From: an uncultured Christensenella sp.
GTDB lineage: Bacteria > Bacillota > Clostridia > Christensenellales > UBA1242
Reading direction: 5' to 3'
Assembly: GCA_910584295.1 (NCBI GenBank)
Contig: CAJTYR010000007.1
Location: forward strand, 18,116 to 82,115
DNA: 64,000 nucleotides
Position numbers and translations under genes: made by a program. The first letter of the stretch is position 1, and each line of letters begins with the position of its first letter. Below are positions 15,641 to 25,440 of this stretch, piece by piece. The notes beneath the pieces are model-generated. The model searched no databases. It was not told the DNA's origin and saw only the letters and a list, made by a program, of their open reading frames with translations.

Positions 15641-17758
15641 ATGAAATTTGACATTGACTCTTTGAATGACGAGCAAAAGGAAGCACTCTTTCAGACTGAA
15701 GGAGTTGTTTTGGTCACTGCTGGGGCTGGAAGTGGAAAGACAAGATTGCTCACCCACAGGATTTGTCATTTGATTGAAAAAGGCGTCTGCCCATATAACA
15801 TCCTTGCAATCACATTCACAAACAAAGCGACAAACGAGATGAAAGAAAGACTTTTTTCTATGGGGGTTGAGCGTGTTTGGATTTCGACTTTTCACTCAAT
15901 GTGTGTGAGAATTTTGCGTGAAAACATAGATTGTCTTGATGGATATGATCGCAATTTCACAATCATTGCCGAGGCTGACAGAGACAAAATTTTGAAAGAT
16001 TTGCTCAAAAAATATCAATGCGAAGAGGACGAAAAAAATAGAGTTATTTCGCACCTTGAAAACATCAAAAACAAGGGGCTTGACATTGCTGATTACTTTT
16101 CTGCTTTGAGAGAATTTGGAAAAAATTCGCAACTTAAAATTTATGAAAAAATCTGTTATGACTATGAAGATTTTTTGCACAAAAACAACTCTCTTGATTT
16201 TGATGATTTGCTCAACAAAACTCTTTTCATGTTCCACAACTTCAAGGATGTTTTGTTGCACTATGCATCGCGATTTGAGTATATTTTGGTGGATGAATTT
16301 CAAGACACAAATTTGGTGCAATATAAACTGATTAAATTGCTTTCAAGTGTTCATAAAAACCTTTTTGTTGTTGGGGATGAAGACCAATGCATCTATTCTT
16401 GGAGAGGGGCAAATTTTCAAAATATTTTCAATCTTAAAGACGATTTTGAAGATGTGAAAGTGTTTAAACTTGAGAGAAATTATCGTTCTACAAAAAACAT
16501 CCTGACGCTTGCAAACAATGTGATTGTAAACAACAAAGAACGGCTTTCAAAAAATCTTTGGACAGACAAGGATGCTGGGGAAAAACCTGTTGTTTTCACC
16601 GCTTTTGATGAAAGAGATGAGGCTATGTTTGTGGCAAGAACAATTGATGATTTGCTTGTTCAAGGTTATTCCTACAGTGACTTTGCGGTGCTTATGAGGG
16701 TCAATGCTTTGTCAAGGTCGATTGAGGACGCTTTTATGGCGTTTCGCATGCCATACAAACTTTATGGTGGCTTTAAGTTTTATGAAAGGGTAGAAGTGAA
16801 AATGGTTTTGTCCTATCTTTCCATTTTTTCAAATCCAAAGGATGAGATATCGCTTCTTAAAATTATCAATTTTCCTAAGCGAGGAATTGGCGAGGCTGCC
16901 ATATTAAATTTGCAAAATGAGGCTGGCGAAAAGGGACTTTTGGAATATCTTTTGAGTGACAAATTTAAGTTTTCAAAATATCATTCAAAACTTGAAAAAT
17001 TTGTTGAAAATATCAAAAAATTATATTCACAGTTGGACACATTGACACTCGTTGAATTTGTAGAAAAAGTCGTGAAAATTTTTGAATTGGAACATGCTTT
17101 TGCTGGCAAGGATGAGTCTTCGATTGAAAAGGTGGAGAACATTGAAAGTTTGCTTTCAAGTGTTTCGGAATTTCAAGATTTAAACGATGACGCAACCCTT
17201 TCTGACTTTCTTTCAAATGTTATGCTCAAAAGCGACAGTGATGACATTCAAGAAGGAGGTTATGTTTCCGTTTCAACAATTCATGCTGTCAAGGGACTTG
17301 AGTTTAAAGTGGTCTTTTTGGTTGGGCTTGAGGAAGGTCTTTTTCCGCTTTCTCGTGCCATGAACAGTGTAAGTGAACTTGAAGAAGAACGCCGACTAAT
17401 GTATGTTGCAATCACAAGGGCGGAAGAGAGGCTTTATCTTGTGCATGCTGAAAAAAGATATATGTATGGCAAAAGTAATTATCAAAAGGTCAGTCGTTTT
17501 GTTGGTGAACTTGGAATTGTTTCAAAAGAGCGACCAAAACTTTTCAGTGTTGCAAGAGAATATGAAGAAAAAGAGGACAATTTTGACAGTGGATTTGAGG
17601 TTGGTGACAATGTCAACCATTCTCGTTTCGGATATGGGAAAATCGTCAATATTTCTGATGATGGGCTTGTTGCTGACATTGATTTTGATGATTTTGGAAG
17701 AAAAAGTCTGATGCTTAATTTGGCAAATCTTGAAAAGGTGGAGGGGTGTGATGAGTGA
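15641..17758 (+). CDS. pcrA: ATP-dependent DNA helicase PcrA/UvrD
   Basis: 705 aa superfamily-1A 3'-5' helicase acting in repair and removal of recombination intermediates. Motifs in order: Q motif LNDEQKEAL, Walker A TAGAGSGKTRL (about 26-36), ITFTNKATNEMKERL, VDEFQDTNLVQY (Walker B), VVGDEDQCIYSWRGA, ERNYRSTKNIL, STIHAVKGLEFKVVFLVG, RRLMYVAITRAEERLYL. The C-terminal ~60 residues form the RNA-polymerase-interacting Tudor-like domain (FEVGDNVNHSRFGYGKIV). Overlaps ligA by 8 bases, a conserved pcrA-ligA pair. Confidence 0.95.
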   Translation: MKFDIDSLNDEQKEALFQTEGVVLVTAGAGSGKTRLLTHRICHLIEKGVCPYNILAITFTNKATNEMKERLFSMGVERVWISTFHSMCVRILRENIDCLDGYDRNFTIIAEADRDKILKDLLKKYQCEEDEKNRVISHLENIKNKGLDIADYFSALREFGKNSQLKIYEKICYDYEDFLHKNNSLDFDDLLNKTLFMFHNFKDVLLHYASRFEYILVDEFQDTNLVQYKLIKLLSSVHKNLFVVGDEDQCIYSWRGANFQNIFNLKDDFEDVKVFKLERNYRSTKNILTLANNVIVNNKERLSKNLWTDKDAGEKPVVFTAFDERDEAMFVARTIDDLLVQGYSYSDFAVLMRVNALSRSIEDAFMAFRMPYKLYGGFKFYERVEVKMVLSYLSIFSNPKDEISLLKIINFPKRGIGEAAILNLQNEAGEKGLLEYLLSDKFKFSKYHSKLEKFVENIKKLYSQLDTLTLVEFVEKVVKIFELEHAFAGKDESSIEKVENIESLLSSVSEFQDLNDDATLSDFLSNVMLKSDSDDIQEGGYVSVSTIHAVKGLEFKVVFLVGLEEGLFPLSRAMNSVSELEEERRLMYVAITRAEERLYLVHAEKRYMYGKSNYQKVSRFVGELGIVSKERPKLFSVAREYEEKEDNFDSGFEVGDNVNHSRFGYGKIVNISDDGLVADIDFDDFGRKSLMLNLANLEKVEGCDE

Positions 17759-19706
17759 TAAAACTGAACTGATGAAAGAACTTATCAAGAAAATTGAACT
17801 TTACAACTATCATTACTATACTCTTGACAATCCTATTGTTTCTGACAAAGAATATGACAAGGTTTATTATGAACTTGTTGATCTTGAAGAAAAAACAGGT
17901 GTAGTTTTGCCAAACTCTCCAACGCAGAGGGTTGGTGGAGAGATTTTAAGTCAGTTTGTTAAAAGAAAGCATGAACATAAACTTTATAGTCTTATGAAAG
18001 TCAGATCCTTTGATGATCTTGAAAAGTGGATTGATGAGATGCATGAGTTTGACAAAAACACTGATTTTGCACTTGAATACAAATTTGATGGGCTTCAACT
18101 TGTGCTTGAATATGACGATGGAGAATTTAAAAGTGCTACCACTCGTGGAAATGGTGAAGTTGGAGAAGATGTTTCGGCGCAGGTCAGGACAATTGCAACT
18201 GTGCCTCTCAAGATTTCCTATAAAGACCGCCTGATTGTGCAAGGTGAGGGCATGATGACAAAAAAAGCTCTTGAAATTTACAATCGAAAGGCAGAAATTC
18301 CTCTTAAAAACACTCGAAATGGTGTTGCTGGTGCAATTCGTAATCTTGATCCAAAAGAGACAGCAAAGAGAAAGTTGGATTTCTTTTGCTATTCAATTAT
18401 TTTTTGCGACAAGCGGTTCATATCTCAAGAGGAAATGCATATTTTCTTACTTGAAAATGGATTTAATGTGGGGGATTATTTCAAAATTTGTCACTCTCTT
18501 AATGACATTACAGAAAACATTGAAGAGGTTGGAAAGTTGAAATCTGAACTTCAGGTTGACATTGATGGGATGGTTATCAAAGTCAATAATGTTGCCCATC
18601 GTGAAGAGATTGGTTATACAAACAAATTCCCAAAGTGGGCAAGAGCATTCAAGTTTGAAGCGGAAGAGACTTCAACAATGCTTGAAGATGTCATCTGGCA
18701 GGTTGGAAGAAGCGGAAAGGTTTCTCCAATTGCTGTTTTAGAACCCGTGGAACTTGCAGGGGCGACAATTTCTCGTGCGACGCTTAACAACATTGAAGAT
18801 ATAAGAAAAAAGAATGTTTTTCTTAAAAGCAGGGTTTTTATCAGGAGAAGCAACGAGGTTATTCCAGAAGTCTTGGGCTTGGCTGAAAAATATGAAAATT
18901 CACAAGATATTGTTGAGCCTGTGGTTTGTCCATGTTGTGGAGAGAAACTCATCAAAAAAGGTCCACTTCTTTTCTGCAAAAATCACGATGGGTGTAAGGA
19001 GCAAATTGTCGCAAGACTTACTCATTTTGTCAGCCGTGATGCGTTTGATATTGTTGGGCTTTCCGAGAAAACCATTTCACAATTTTATGATGAGTTGGGA
19101 CTTCGACATTTTTCAGATCTTTATTCTCTTACAAAAGAACAACTTATAGAACTTGAAAAATTCAAAGAGAAAAAGGCAGACAATGTGCTTAAAGCCCTTG
19201 AAAAAAGCAAGCATATTGATTTTTCAAAATTTTTGCTTGGGCTTGGAATAAGTGAAGTTGGTGTTAAAACCGCCAAGGATTTGGCGAAACGTTTTAAAAC
19301 ACTTGAAAATCTTAAAAAAGCAACCTTTGAAGAAATTATTGAAATTGAAGATATAGGTGAAATAATTGCTCAAAATATCATTGAATTTTTTAGTGATGTA
19401 GACAATTTGAGCGAAATTGACAGATTGCTTGCGGTTGGTGTTTCTCCAAAACATGAAGACTTGCAAAAATCAAACAAACTTGAAGGATTGACTTTTGTGC
19501 TTACTGGGACACTTCCAAATATGTCAAGGCAAGAGATGACAAAGTTGATTGAAGAAAATGGTGGGAAAACTGCCTCATCAGTTTCAAAAAACACCTCTTT
19601 TGTGATTGCTGGTGAGGAAGCGGGAAGCAAACTTGACAAAGCGAAGACTCTTAATATTACAATTTTGACAGAAGCGGAATTTTTGTCCAAATATATTGAT
19701 AATTAA
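17751..19706 (+). CDS. ligA: NAD+-dependent DNA ligase LigA
   Basis: 651 aa. The Ia domain begins with the YHYYTLDNPIVSDKEYD block. The adenylation domain has the catalytic Lys in EYKFDGLQL (the more usual form is EPKIDG). Then come the OB fold, a Cys4 zinc finger (CPCCGEKL and CKNHDGC), helix-hairpin-helix repeats, and a BRCT domain (LEGLTFVLTGTLPNMSRQEM). Start ATG 17751 is inside the end of pcrA with GGAGGGG upstream. Seals nicks in replication and repair. Confidence 0.96.
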   Translation: MSDKTELMKELIKKIELYNYHYYTLDNPIVSDKEYDKVYYELVDLEEKTGVVLPNSPTQRVGGEILSQFVKRKHEHKLYSLMKVRSFDDLEKWIDEMHEFDKNTDFALEYKFDGLQLVLEYDDGEFKSATTRGNGEVGEDVSAQVRTIATVPLKISYKDRLIVQGEGMMTKKALEIYNRKAEIPLKNTRNGVAGAIRNLDPKETAKRKLDFFCYSIIFCDKRFISQEEMHIFLLENGFNVGDYFKICHSLNDITENIEEVGKLKSELQVDIDGMVIKVNNVAHREEIGYTNKFPKWARAFKFEAEETSTMLEDVIWQVGRSGKVSPIAVLEPVELAGATISRATLNNIEDIRKKNVFLKSRVFIRRSNEVIPEVLGLAEKYENSQDIVEPVVCPCCGEKLIKKGPLLFCKNHDGCKEQIVARLTHFVSRDAFDIVGLSEKTISQFYDELGLRHFSDLYSLTKEQLIELEKFKEKKADNVLKALEKSKHIDFSKFLLGLGISEVGVKTAKDLAKRFKTLENLKKATFEEIIEIEDIGEIIAQNIIEFFSDVDNLSEIDRLLAVGVSPKHEDLQKSNKLEGLTFVLTGTLPNMSRQEMTKLIEENGGKTASSVSKNTSFVIAGEEAGSKLDKAKTLNITILTEAEFLSKYIDN

Positions 19707-19747
19707 GCTTCGGCGTGATATAATAAATTATATACGGAGGAAAAATT

Positions 19748-20200
19748 ATGGCTGCACCAGCACCTTTTGGGAAATGTCCAATTTGCAAACACCCTGTGTC
19801 TATAGAAATGTTGCCAATGGGTTTTAAAGTGGATGGACAAGGTAGAAAGAAAAAAGTTAAAATGTCAGCGGTTTTTGATGCGGCTTTATCTCAAACTCTT
19901 AGATGGACAGGAGAAATGCTTGGAAGAAGTATTGCATCTGCCATTACAGCTGGGACCGCTTCACCTGTTGCTGGGAAAAGACAACTTTATTATACTTGCA
20001 ATTTTTCCGGCTCGGATGATGGAGAGCCTGCTTGTCCTCTTTGTTATTCAAAGAGTAAGGCTTATTTGGAAAAGACTCCACTTGGAACATTTACTTTGGT
20101 TGGAGATGCAACAGGACTTTCAATTGAAATGATGAGAGCTGTGTATACATCAAAAAAACAAATGTATGATATGCAACAAAAAATGAAGAAAAAGAAATAA
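19748..20200 (+). CDS. Zinc-ribbon hypothetical protein
   Basis: 150 aa. CPICKHP near the N-terminus and CPLCYSKSK near residue 97 form two knuckles. Between them is a segment with an Ala/Gly/Ser-rich hydrophobic helix (about residues 58-75, SIASAITAGTASPVAG). The tail is very basic. GGAGG precedes the ATG. It has its own terminator; the TATAAT-like hexamer near 19718 may be its promoter. No function recognised. Confidence 0.7.
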   Translation: MAAPAPFGKCPICKHPVSIEMLPMGFKVDGQGRKKKVKMSAVFDAALSQTLRWTGEMLGRSIASAITAGTASPVAGKRQLYYTCNFSGSDDGEPACPLCYSKSKAYLEKTPLGTFTLVGDATGLSIEMMRAVYTSKKQMYDMQQKMKKKK

Positions 20201-20216
20201 TATGTTTTAAATTTAA

Positions 20217-20253
20217 AATTCACTTTTTATGAAGAGTGAACTTTTTCTTTTTT
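20217..20253 (+). terminator. Rho-independent terminator
   Basis: TTCACT pairs with AGTGAA and is followed by a T-rich tract. Confidence 0.7.
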
Positions 20254-20278
20254 TGATGATTTATATTTTGAAAATCTC

Positions 20279-20307
20279 TTGACAAAGTTTCTTTAAATAT
20301 ATATAAT
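20279..20307 (+). promoter_or_regulatory. Perfect consensus promoter for a structured RNA
   Basis: TTGACA (20279-20284), 17 bp, TATAAT (20302-20307). Both hexamers and the spacing are ideal. Start of transcription expected near 20313-20315. Confidence 0.85.
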
Positions 20308-20312
20308 AACAA

Positions 20313-20552
20313 GGTGTTTCGTTGTCGGAAACCATGCTTAATTTTTTAAGCATAAACAAACAACAGGTGGCAAGCCGATTTAAAGTGATTTAGTTTCGGC
20401 ATAAGTTTTGAAAAAAACTGACAGGAAAAAGGGAAACAAACCCCACCGATTTGAAGGAAAAGTTCTTCAAAGTCACAAAAAGTGATTGTGTTGTTCATGT
20501 TTGATTAAAAAGCATTTTCTATGGCACGAACTCATATTCGTGCCTTTTTTAT
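20313..20552 (+). ncRNA. Unassigned ~240-nt structured RNA upstream of rpsL
   Basis: No ORF; a consensus promoter precedes it and a strong terminator ends it (GGCACGAA/TTCGTGCC, 20523-20544, then six T's). Helices seen: 20313-20320 with 20327-20333; ATGCTTAA/TTAAGCAT (20334-20353); AAACA and ACAAC (20354-20364) with GTTGT and TGTTT (20490-20502), closing a multibranch; GGTGG/CCACC (20366-20370 with 20443-20447); GCCGA/TCGGC (20374-20400); AGTTTT/AAAACT (20404-20419); TTTGAAG/CTTCAAA (20450-20471). I do not see the signatures of SRP RNA, RNase P, tmRNA or T-boxes. It could be an independent housekeeping RNA or a riboswitch-type leader of rpsL, although the terminator separates it from rpsL. 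Confidence 0.7.
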
Positions 20553-20617
20553 GACACAGGTGTAAAGTCGATGCAATTTTTGTATACATCAAGAAAAAGA
20601 TTATTAAGGAGAAAAAG

Positions 20618-20998
20618 ATGCCTACATTTAACCAATTGGTAAGAAATGGCAGAAAGAGTTTTGAAAAGAAGAAGAAAGCTCCACTTTTGGAAGAATGCCC
20701 ACAAAAACGTGGTGTTTGCTTGTCAGTAAGAACAGCAACTCCAAAAAAGCCAAACTCTGCTCTTCGAAAAATTGCCAGAGTTAAACTTTCAAATGGTCAA
20801 GAAGGAACTTGCTACATCCCTGGAATTGGACACAACTTGCAAGAGCACAGTGTCGTTCTCGTTCGTGGCGGACGTGTTAAGGACCTTCCTGGTGTGAGAT
20901 ATCACATCGTTCGTGGGACTCTTGATACCGCTGGCGTTGCAAACAGAAAGCAAAGCCGTTCTAAGTATGGTGCAAAGAGACCAAAATCAGGCAAGTAA
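20618..20998 (+). CDS. rpsL: 30S ribosomal protein uS12
   Basis: 126 aa. The family core [20 protein letters not shown] and the loop [18 protein letters not shown] are intact; the Lys residues at which streptomycin-resistance changes arise are wild type. RBS AAGGAG. First gene of the str operon rpsL-rpsG-(small ORF)-fusA-tuf. The gene upstream is the structured RNA rather than a ribosomal or RNA-polymerase gene. Confidence 0.98.
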   Translation: MPTFNQLVRNGRKSFEKKKKAPLLEECPQKRGVCLSVRTATPKKPNSALRKIARVKLSNGQEGTCYIPGIGHNLQEHSVVLVRGGRVKDLPGVRYHIVRGTLDTAGVANRKQSRSKYGAKRPKSGK

Positions 20999-21039
20999 GA
21001 TTGTGCTGAAGTAAAAATTAAAAAAAGGAGTAAAACACA

Positions 21040-21513
21040 ATGCCAAGAAGAAATAGTGCTGTCAAGAAAGAAGTTTTACCTGATCCAATTTATAATAACA
21101 AAGTTGTTACAAAACTTATCAACCAAGTTATGATGAGTGGAAAGAAAGGTCTTGCACAAAGAATTGTTTATGGTGCTTTCGATATTTTGAAAGAGAAAAC
21201 TGGTGCAGAACCTCTTGATGTTTGCCTCACAGCAATCGAGAATGTAAAACCTATGCTTGAAACAAAAGGACGCAGAGTTGGTGGTGCAACATACCAAGTT
21301 CCAATGGAAATTCGTCCTGAAAGAAGACAAACTCTTGCAATTCGTTGGATCGTTGCAAATGCAAGAAAGAGAACTGGTGAAAGAAACATGAATGAAAAGC
21401 TTGCTGGTGAACTTTTGGATGCTTACAACAACACGGGCGCTTCAATCAAAAAGCGTGATGAAATGCATAGAATGGCTGAAGCTAACAAGGCTTTTGCACA
21501 CTACAAGTGGTAA
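21040..21513 (+). CDS. rpsG: 30S ribosomal protein uS7
   Basis: 157 aa. Typical blocks are [18 protein letters not shown] (the usual [14 protein letters not shown]) and [20 protein letters not shown]. It nucleates the 30S head on 16S rRNA. RBS AAAAGGAG. Its stop codon lies at the base of a long RNA rod, so rpsG translation and the structure may influence each other. Confidence 0.97.
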   Translation: MPRRNSAVKKEVLPDPIYNNKVVTKLINQVMMSGKKGLAQRIVYGAFDILKEKTGAEPLDVCLTAIENVKPMLETKGRRVGGATYQVPMEIRPERRQTLAIRWIVANARKRTGERNMNEKLAGELLDAYNNTGASIKKRDEMHRMAEANKAFAHYKW

Positions 21514-21730
21514 AATTTTCATTTCTTGAGCGATGTGCTTTGTTTCTAATTTATTTTCATATAAGTCATGTGCGATTAGGCACACTCCTTATCTGAAAAT
21601 AAATTGAGCCTTGCACCTCATCTCAATAAAAGAAAATTTTGCTCTTGAAAGGTATTTTCCACCAGCGAATTGGTCGCAACTTAAAGTGGAAGATTTGAGA
21701 GGGATGGAAAGGATTTAACAGAACTCTCAA
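21512..21730 (+). ncRNA. Structured intercistronic RNA between rpsG and the str-operon small ORF
   Basis: Three structures in a row. (1) A 129-nt rod: AAAATTTTC (21512-21520) with GAAAATTTT (21632-21640); TTGAG with CTCAA; a central asymmetric region; then a perfect 12-bp stem AATTTATTTTCA (21548-21559) with 21594-21605, ATAAG/CTTAT, and TGTGC/GCACA. (2) TTCCAC/GTGGAA (21657-21691) enclosing GCGA/TCGC. (3) TTGAGAG/CTCTCAA (21695-21730). No U-run follows, so these are not terminators. Plausible roles are RNase III processing, operon attenuation or r-protein binding. None is proven. Confidence 0.6.
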
Positions 21731-21775
21731 AAAAAGTAAATTTTAGTTAAAATCAAAACAATTTTGGAGGATAAA

Positions 21776-21922
21776 ATGGTAAGCAGATTTGAAATGTACA
21801 AAGCATATCACGCAGCAGTTAAAAAGGCTGAGGAAGCACAAAAACTTGAAGCGGAAGCAAAAAACACAAAAACTGCTTATGTTAAAGGACAAAAAGTCGT
21901 TCAATCTCCAAAAGAAAAATAG
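21776..21922 (+). CDS. 48-aa protein in the str operon
   Basis: Short ORF preceded by an ideal TTGGAGG six bases from the ATG. It encodes a charged, Ala/Glu/Lys-rich helical peptide (KAYHAAVKKAEEAQKLEAEA) with a basic C-terminus. No membrane segment. It lies between rpsG and fusA, where most Bacillota have no gene. The strong RBS and position suggest high expression with the translation machinery. No family recognised. Confidence 0.7.
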   Translation: MVSRFEMYKAYHAAVKKAEEAQKLEAEAKNTKTAYVKGQKVVQSPKEK

Positions 21923-21992
21923 TTTTTGGAAATTTCACACCATGGTTTAAGAAAACTTAAAATTGTGAAAAATTTAATTTAGGAGAAAAAAT

Positions 21993-24062
21993 ATGGCTAC
22001 AAACCTTGAGATGACCAGAAATGTCGGTATTATGGCTCACATCGATGCTGGAAAAACTACCACTACAGAAAGAATTCTTTACTATACTGGTAAAAGCCAC
22101 AAAATCGGTGAAGTTCACGACGGTCAGGCTACAATGGACTGGATGGCTCAGGAACAAGAAAGAGGTATCACAATCACTTCTGCCTGCACCACATGCCAAT
22201 GGAAAGGTCACAAAATCAACATCATTGACACTCCAGGACACGTTGACTTCACTGTTGAAGTTGAACGTTCTTTGAAAGTTCTTGATGGATCTGTTCTTGT
22301 GCTTTCCGCAAGAGATAAGGTTCAACCTCAAACTGAAACTGTTTGGAGACAAGCCGCAAACTACAAAGTTCCTATCATCATCTATGTAAACAAAATGGAC
22401 AGAGATGCTGCAGATTTCTTTGGTTGCGTTGATTCAATCAGAGACAGATTGAAGACAAACCCACTTCCAATTCAAATGCCAATCGGAGAAGCTGACACTT
22501 TCAGTGGAATCATTGACCTTCTCACAATGAAGGCTGAAATCTATGAAGATGACATGGGCACAAAAATCAATGTCTGCGATATTCCTGAAGAATACAAAGC
22601 AAAGGCTCAAGCACTTCATGATGACATGATTGAAAAAATCGTTGAAACAGATGATGCTCTTCTTGAAAAGTTTTTCAATGGAGAGGAAATTTCTTTGGAC
22701 GAACTTAAAAAGACTTTGAGAAAAGCAACAATCGCAAGAATACTTGTTCCTGTTCTTTGTGGTTCTTCTTATAAGAATAAGGGTGTTCAGATGCTTTTGG
22801 ATGCTATGGTTGAATATCTTCCATCTCCACTTGACATAGATCACATTGCTGGAACAAACCCAGACACAGGTGCAGAAGAAACAAGAGCACCAAGCGAAGA
22901 CGCTCCATTTGCTGGTCTTGCATTCAAGATTATGACAGACCCATTTGTTGGTCGTCTTGCGTTCTTCAGAGTTTACTCTGGAAAACTTACTGCAGGCTCT
23001 TATGTTTACAACTCAAACAAGGGTGAAAAAGAAAGAGTTGGAAGACTTATCAGAATGCACTCAAACCAAAGAGAAGAGATCAAAGAAGTTGGCGCTGGTG
23101 ACATTGCTGCCATCGTTGGTCTTAAAGACACAATCACAGGTGAAACTCTTTGTGATGAAAAGAAACCAATCGTTTTGGAAAGTATGGAATTCCCAGAACC
23201 AGTTATCAGAGTTGCAATCGAACCAAAAACAAAACTTATGCAAGAAAAAATGGTTCTCGCACTTGTGAAACTTGCTGAAGAAGATCCAACTTTCAAAACA
23301 TACACAGACCAAGAAACTGGTCAAACAATCATCGCTGGTATGGGAGAGCTTCACCTTGAAATCATCGTTGACAGACTTCTTCGTGAATTTAAAGTTGAAG
23401 CAAATGTTGGTGCTCCTCAAGTTGCTTATAAAGAAACAATCAGAAAAGCAACAAAGGCAGAAGGAAAGTTCATCAGACAGTCTGGTGGTAAGGGACAATA
23501 TGGTCACTGCGTGATCAATATCGAGCCTCTTGAGCCAGGAACAGGTTATCAATTTGAAGATAAGACTGTTGGTGGATCAGTTCCAAAAGAATATATCCAA
23601 CCAATCAACAACGGAATTCAAGAAGCTTGCAAGACTGGTGTTATTGCTGGATATGAAACTGTTGACTTCAAAGTTACTTTGATTGATGGTTCTTATCACG
23701 AAGTTGACTCTTCAGAAGCAGCCTTCAAGATTGCTGGTTCTATGGCGTTTAAGGATGGTGCGTTGCACGCAGACCCAGTTCTTCTTGAACCTATCATGAA
23801 AGTTCAAGTTGAAGTTCCAGATGACTATCTTGGAACAGTTATGGGCAACTTGACTTCTCGTCGTGGAATTTTGACTGGAAACGAAACAAAACCAGGCGTT
23901 CAAGTTGTAAATGCAGAAGTTCCACTTGGAGAAATGTTTGGTTATGCAACAGATTTGCGTTCTCAAACACAAGGTCGTGGGACATTCACTATGGAATTCT
24001 TGAAATATGCTGAAGTTCCAAGAAACATTGCCGAAACTATTGTTGGAAACAGAAAGAAATAA
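21993..24062 (+). CDS. fusA: Translation elongation factor G
   Basis: 689 aa GTPase that drives translocation and, with RRF, ribosome recycling. G1 [16 protein letters not shown]2 region [12 protein letters not shown]3 [17 protein letters not shown]4 [10 protein letters not shown]; domain [14 protein letters not shown]; domain V ends [18 protein letters not shown]. Length and motifs are normal, so this is the housekeeping EF-G. Confidence 0.98.
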   Translation: MATNLEMTRNVGIMAHIDAGKTTTTERILYYTGKSHKIGEVHDGQATMDWMAQEQERGITITSACTTCQWKGHKINIIDTPGHVDFTVEVERSLKVLDGSVLVLSARDKVQPQTETVWRQAANYKVPIIIYVNKMDRDAADFFGCVDSIRDRLKTNPLPIQMPIGEADTFSGIIDLLTMKAEIYEDDMGTKINVCDIPEEYKAKAQALHDDMIEKIVETDDALLEKFFNGEEISLDELKKTLRKATIARILVPVLCGSSYKNKGVQMLLDAMVEYLPSPLDIDHIAGTNPDTGAEETRAPSEDAPFAGLAFKIMTDPFVGRLAFFRVYSGKLTAGSYVYNSNKGEKERVGRLIRMHSNQREEIKEVGAGDIAAIVGLKDTITGETLCDEKKPIVLESMEFPEPVIRVAIEPKTKLMQEKMVLALVKLAEEDPTFKTYTDQETGQTIIAGMGELHLEIIVDRLLREFKVEANVGAPQVAYKETIRKATKAEGKFIRQSGGKGQYGHCVINIEPLEPGTGYQFEDKTVGGSVPKEYIQPINNGIQEACKTGVIAGYETVDFKVTLIDGSYHEVDSSEAAFKIAGSMAFKDGALHADPVLLEPIMKVQVEVPDDYLGTVMGNLTSRRGILTGNETKPGVQVVNAEVPLGEMFGYATDLRSQTQGRGTFTMEFLKYAEVPRNIAETIVGNRKK

Positions 24063-24093
24063 CAGTTTCTGTCAAAAATATATCAAAAATGTT

Positions 24094-24121
24094 TTGACAT
24101 TTACAAAATATATGTTAAAAT
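24094..24121 (+). promoter_or_regulatory. Promoter between fusA and tuf
   Basis: TTGACA (24094-24099), 16 bp, TAAAAT (24116-24121), about 30 bases before tuf. It would give EF-Tu extra expression independent of the str operon. Confidence 0.65.
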
Positions 24122-24154
24122 GTAACAGTAAAAAATAAAAAGGAGATTTTAAAA

Positions 24155-25357
24155 ATGGCTACAGGTAAGTATGACATTACTAAACCACACGTTAACGTTG
24201 GTACAATCGGACACGTTGACCATGGTAAAACTACATTGACTGCTGCTATTACAATGTATAGCGCAGCAAAGGGCTTTGCTCAAAAGATGAGATACGATGA
24301 AATCGACAAAGCTCCAGAAGAAAAAGCAAGAGGAATCACAATCAACACAGCACACGTTGAATATCAAACAGAAAAGAGACACTATGCTCACGTTGACTGC
24401 CCAGGACACGCTGATTATGTTAAAAACATGATTACTGGTGCCGCTCAAATGGACGGCGCAATCCTTGTTGTTGCTGCAACAGATGGTCCTATGCCTCAAA
24501 CAAGAGAACACATTTTGCTTGCTAGACAGGTTGGTGTTCCTTATATCCTCGTTTTCATGAACAAAACTGATCAAGTTGACGATCCAGAACTTTTGGAACT
24601 CGTTGAAATGGAAATCAGAGAACTTTTGAACGAATATGGATTCCCAGGAGATGACACTCCAATCATTAAAGGTTCAGCTCTCAAAGCATTGGAAGCTGCT
24701 CAAGCTGGAAATGTAACAGATTCTGCTTGTGCTCCTATTCAAGAACTTCTTGACGCTCTTGATTCTTATATCCCTGAACCAGAAAGAGACACTGACAAAC
24801 CTTTCCTTATGCCAGTTGAAGACGTTTTCACAATCACAGGTCGTGGAACTGTTGCTACTGGAAGAATCGAAAGAGGTGTTGTAAGAATCAATGATGTTGT
24901 TGAAATCGTTGGTATGGGCGCAAAGAAACAAACAGTTGTAACTGGTGTTGAAATGTTCAGAAAGACAGTTGATGAAGGTATCGCTGGATTCAACGTTGGT
25001 ATTCTTCTTCGTGGTATCCAAAGAACAGAAATCGAAAGAGGACAAGTTCTTTGCAAACCAGGAACAATTAAACCTCACACAAAATTTGCTGCTGAAGTTT
25101 ACGTTTTGAAGAAAGAAGAAGGCGGACGTCACACTCCATTCTTCAATGGTTACAGACCACAATTCTATTTCAGAACAACTGACGTAACAGGAACAATTGA
25201 ACTTCCTGCAGGTGTTGAAATGGTTATGCCTGGAGATAACATCAAGATGACAATCGAACTTTCAAAAGAAATTGCCATCGAACAAGGACTTCGTTTTGCT
25301 ATCCGTGAAGGCGGAAGAACAGTTGGTTCTGGTGTTGTTTCACAAGTTATTGAATAA
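24155..25357 (+). CDS. tuf: Translation elongation factor Tu
   Basis: 400 aa GTPase delivering aminoacyl-tRNA. G1 [15 protein letters not shown]2 [14 protein letters not shown]3 [21 protein letters not shown]4 MNKTDQVDD (Thr where NKCD is usual), and SALKALE. The C-terminal domains end [25 protein letters not shown]. Closed by a strong terminator. Confidence 0.98.
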   Translation: MATGKYDITKPHVNVGTIGHVDHGKTTLTAAITMYSAAKGFAQKMRYDEIDKAPEEKARGITINTAHVEYQTEKRHYAHVDCPGHADYVKNMITGAAQMDGAILVVAATDGPMPQTREHILLARQVGVPYILVFMNKTDQVDDPELLELVEMEIRELLNEYGFPGDDTPIIKGSALKALEAAQAGNVTDSACAPIQELLDALDSYIPEPERDTDKPFLMPVEDVFTITGRGTVATGRIERGVVRINDVVEIVGMGAKKQTVVTGVEMFRKTVDEGIAGFNVGILLRGIQRTEIERGQVLCKPGTIKPHTKFAAEVYVLKKEEGGRHTPFFNGYRPQFYFRTTDVTGTIELPAGVEMVMPGDNIKMTIELSKEIAIEQGLRFAIREGGRTVGSGVVSQVIE

Positions 25358-25370
25358 TAACAATAATTCT

Positions 25371-25399
25371 AAAAAGACTGGGATTTCCAGTCTTTTTTT
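25371..25399 (+). terminator. Rho-independent terminator after tuf
   Basis: AAAAAGACTGG pairs with CCAGTCTTTTT, loop GATTT, T-run. Confidence 0.9.
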
Positions 25400-25440
25400 G
25401 TTGTTTAGTTGTAAAAAAAAGACCAAAATTTCGGTCTCTT

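Noticed and set aside
20313..20552. Reading the RNA before rpsL as SRP RNA, RNase P, tmRNA or a cobalamin riboswitch
   Set aside because: No GGAAGCAGC-type SRP loop, no RNase P core, no tmRNA tag frame or tRNA-like end, and no complete cobalamin consensus are visible. It is left unassigned.
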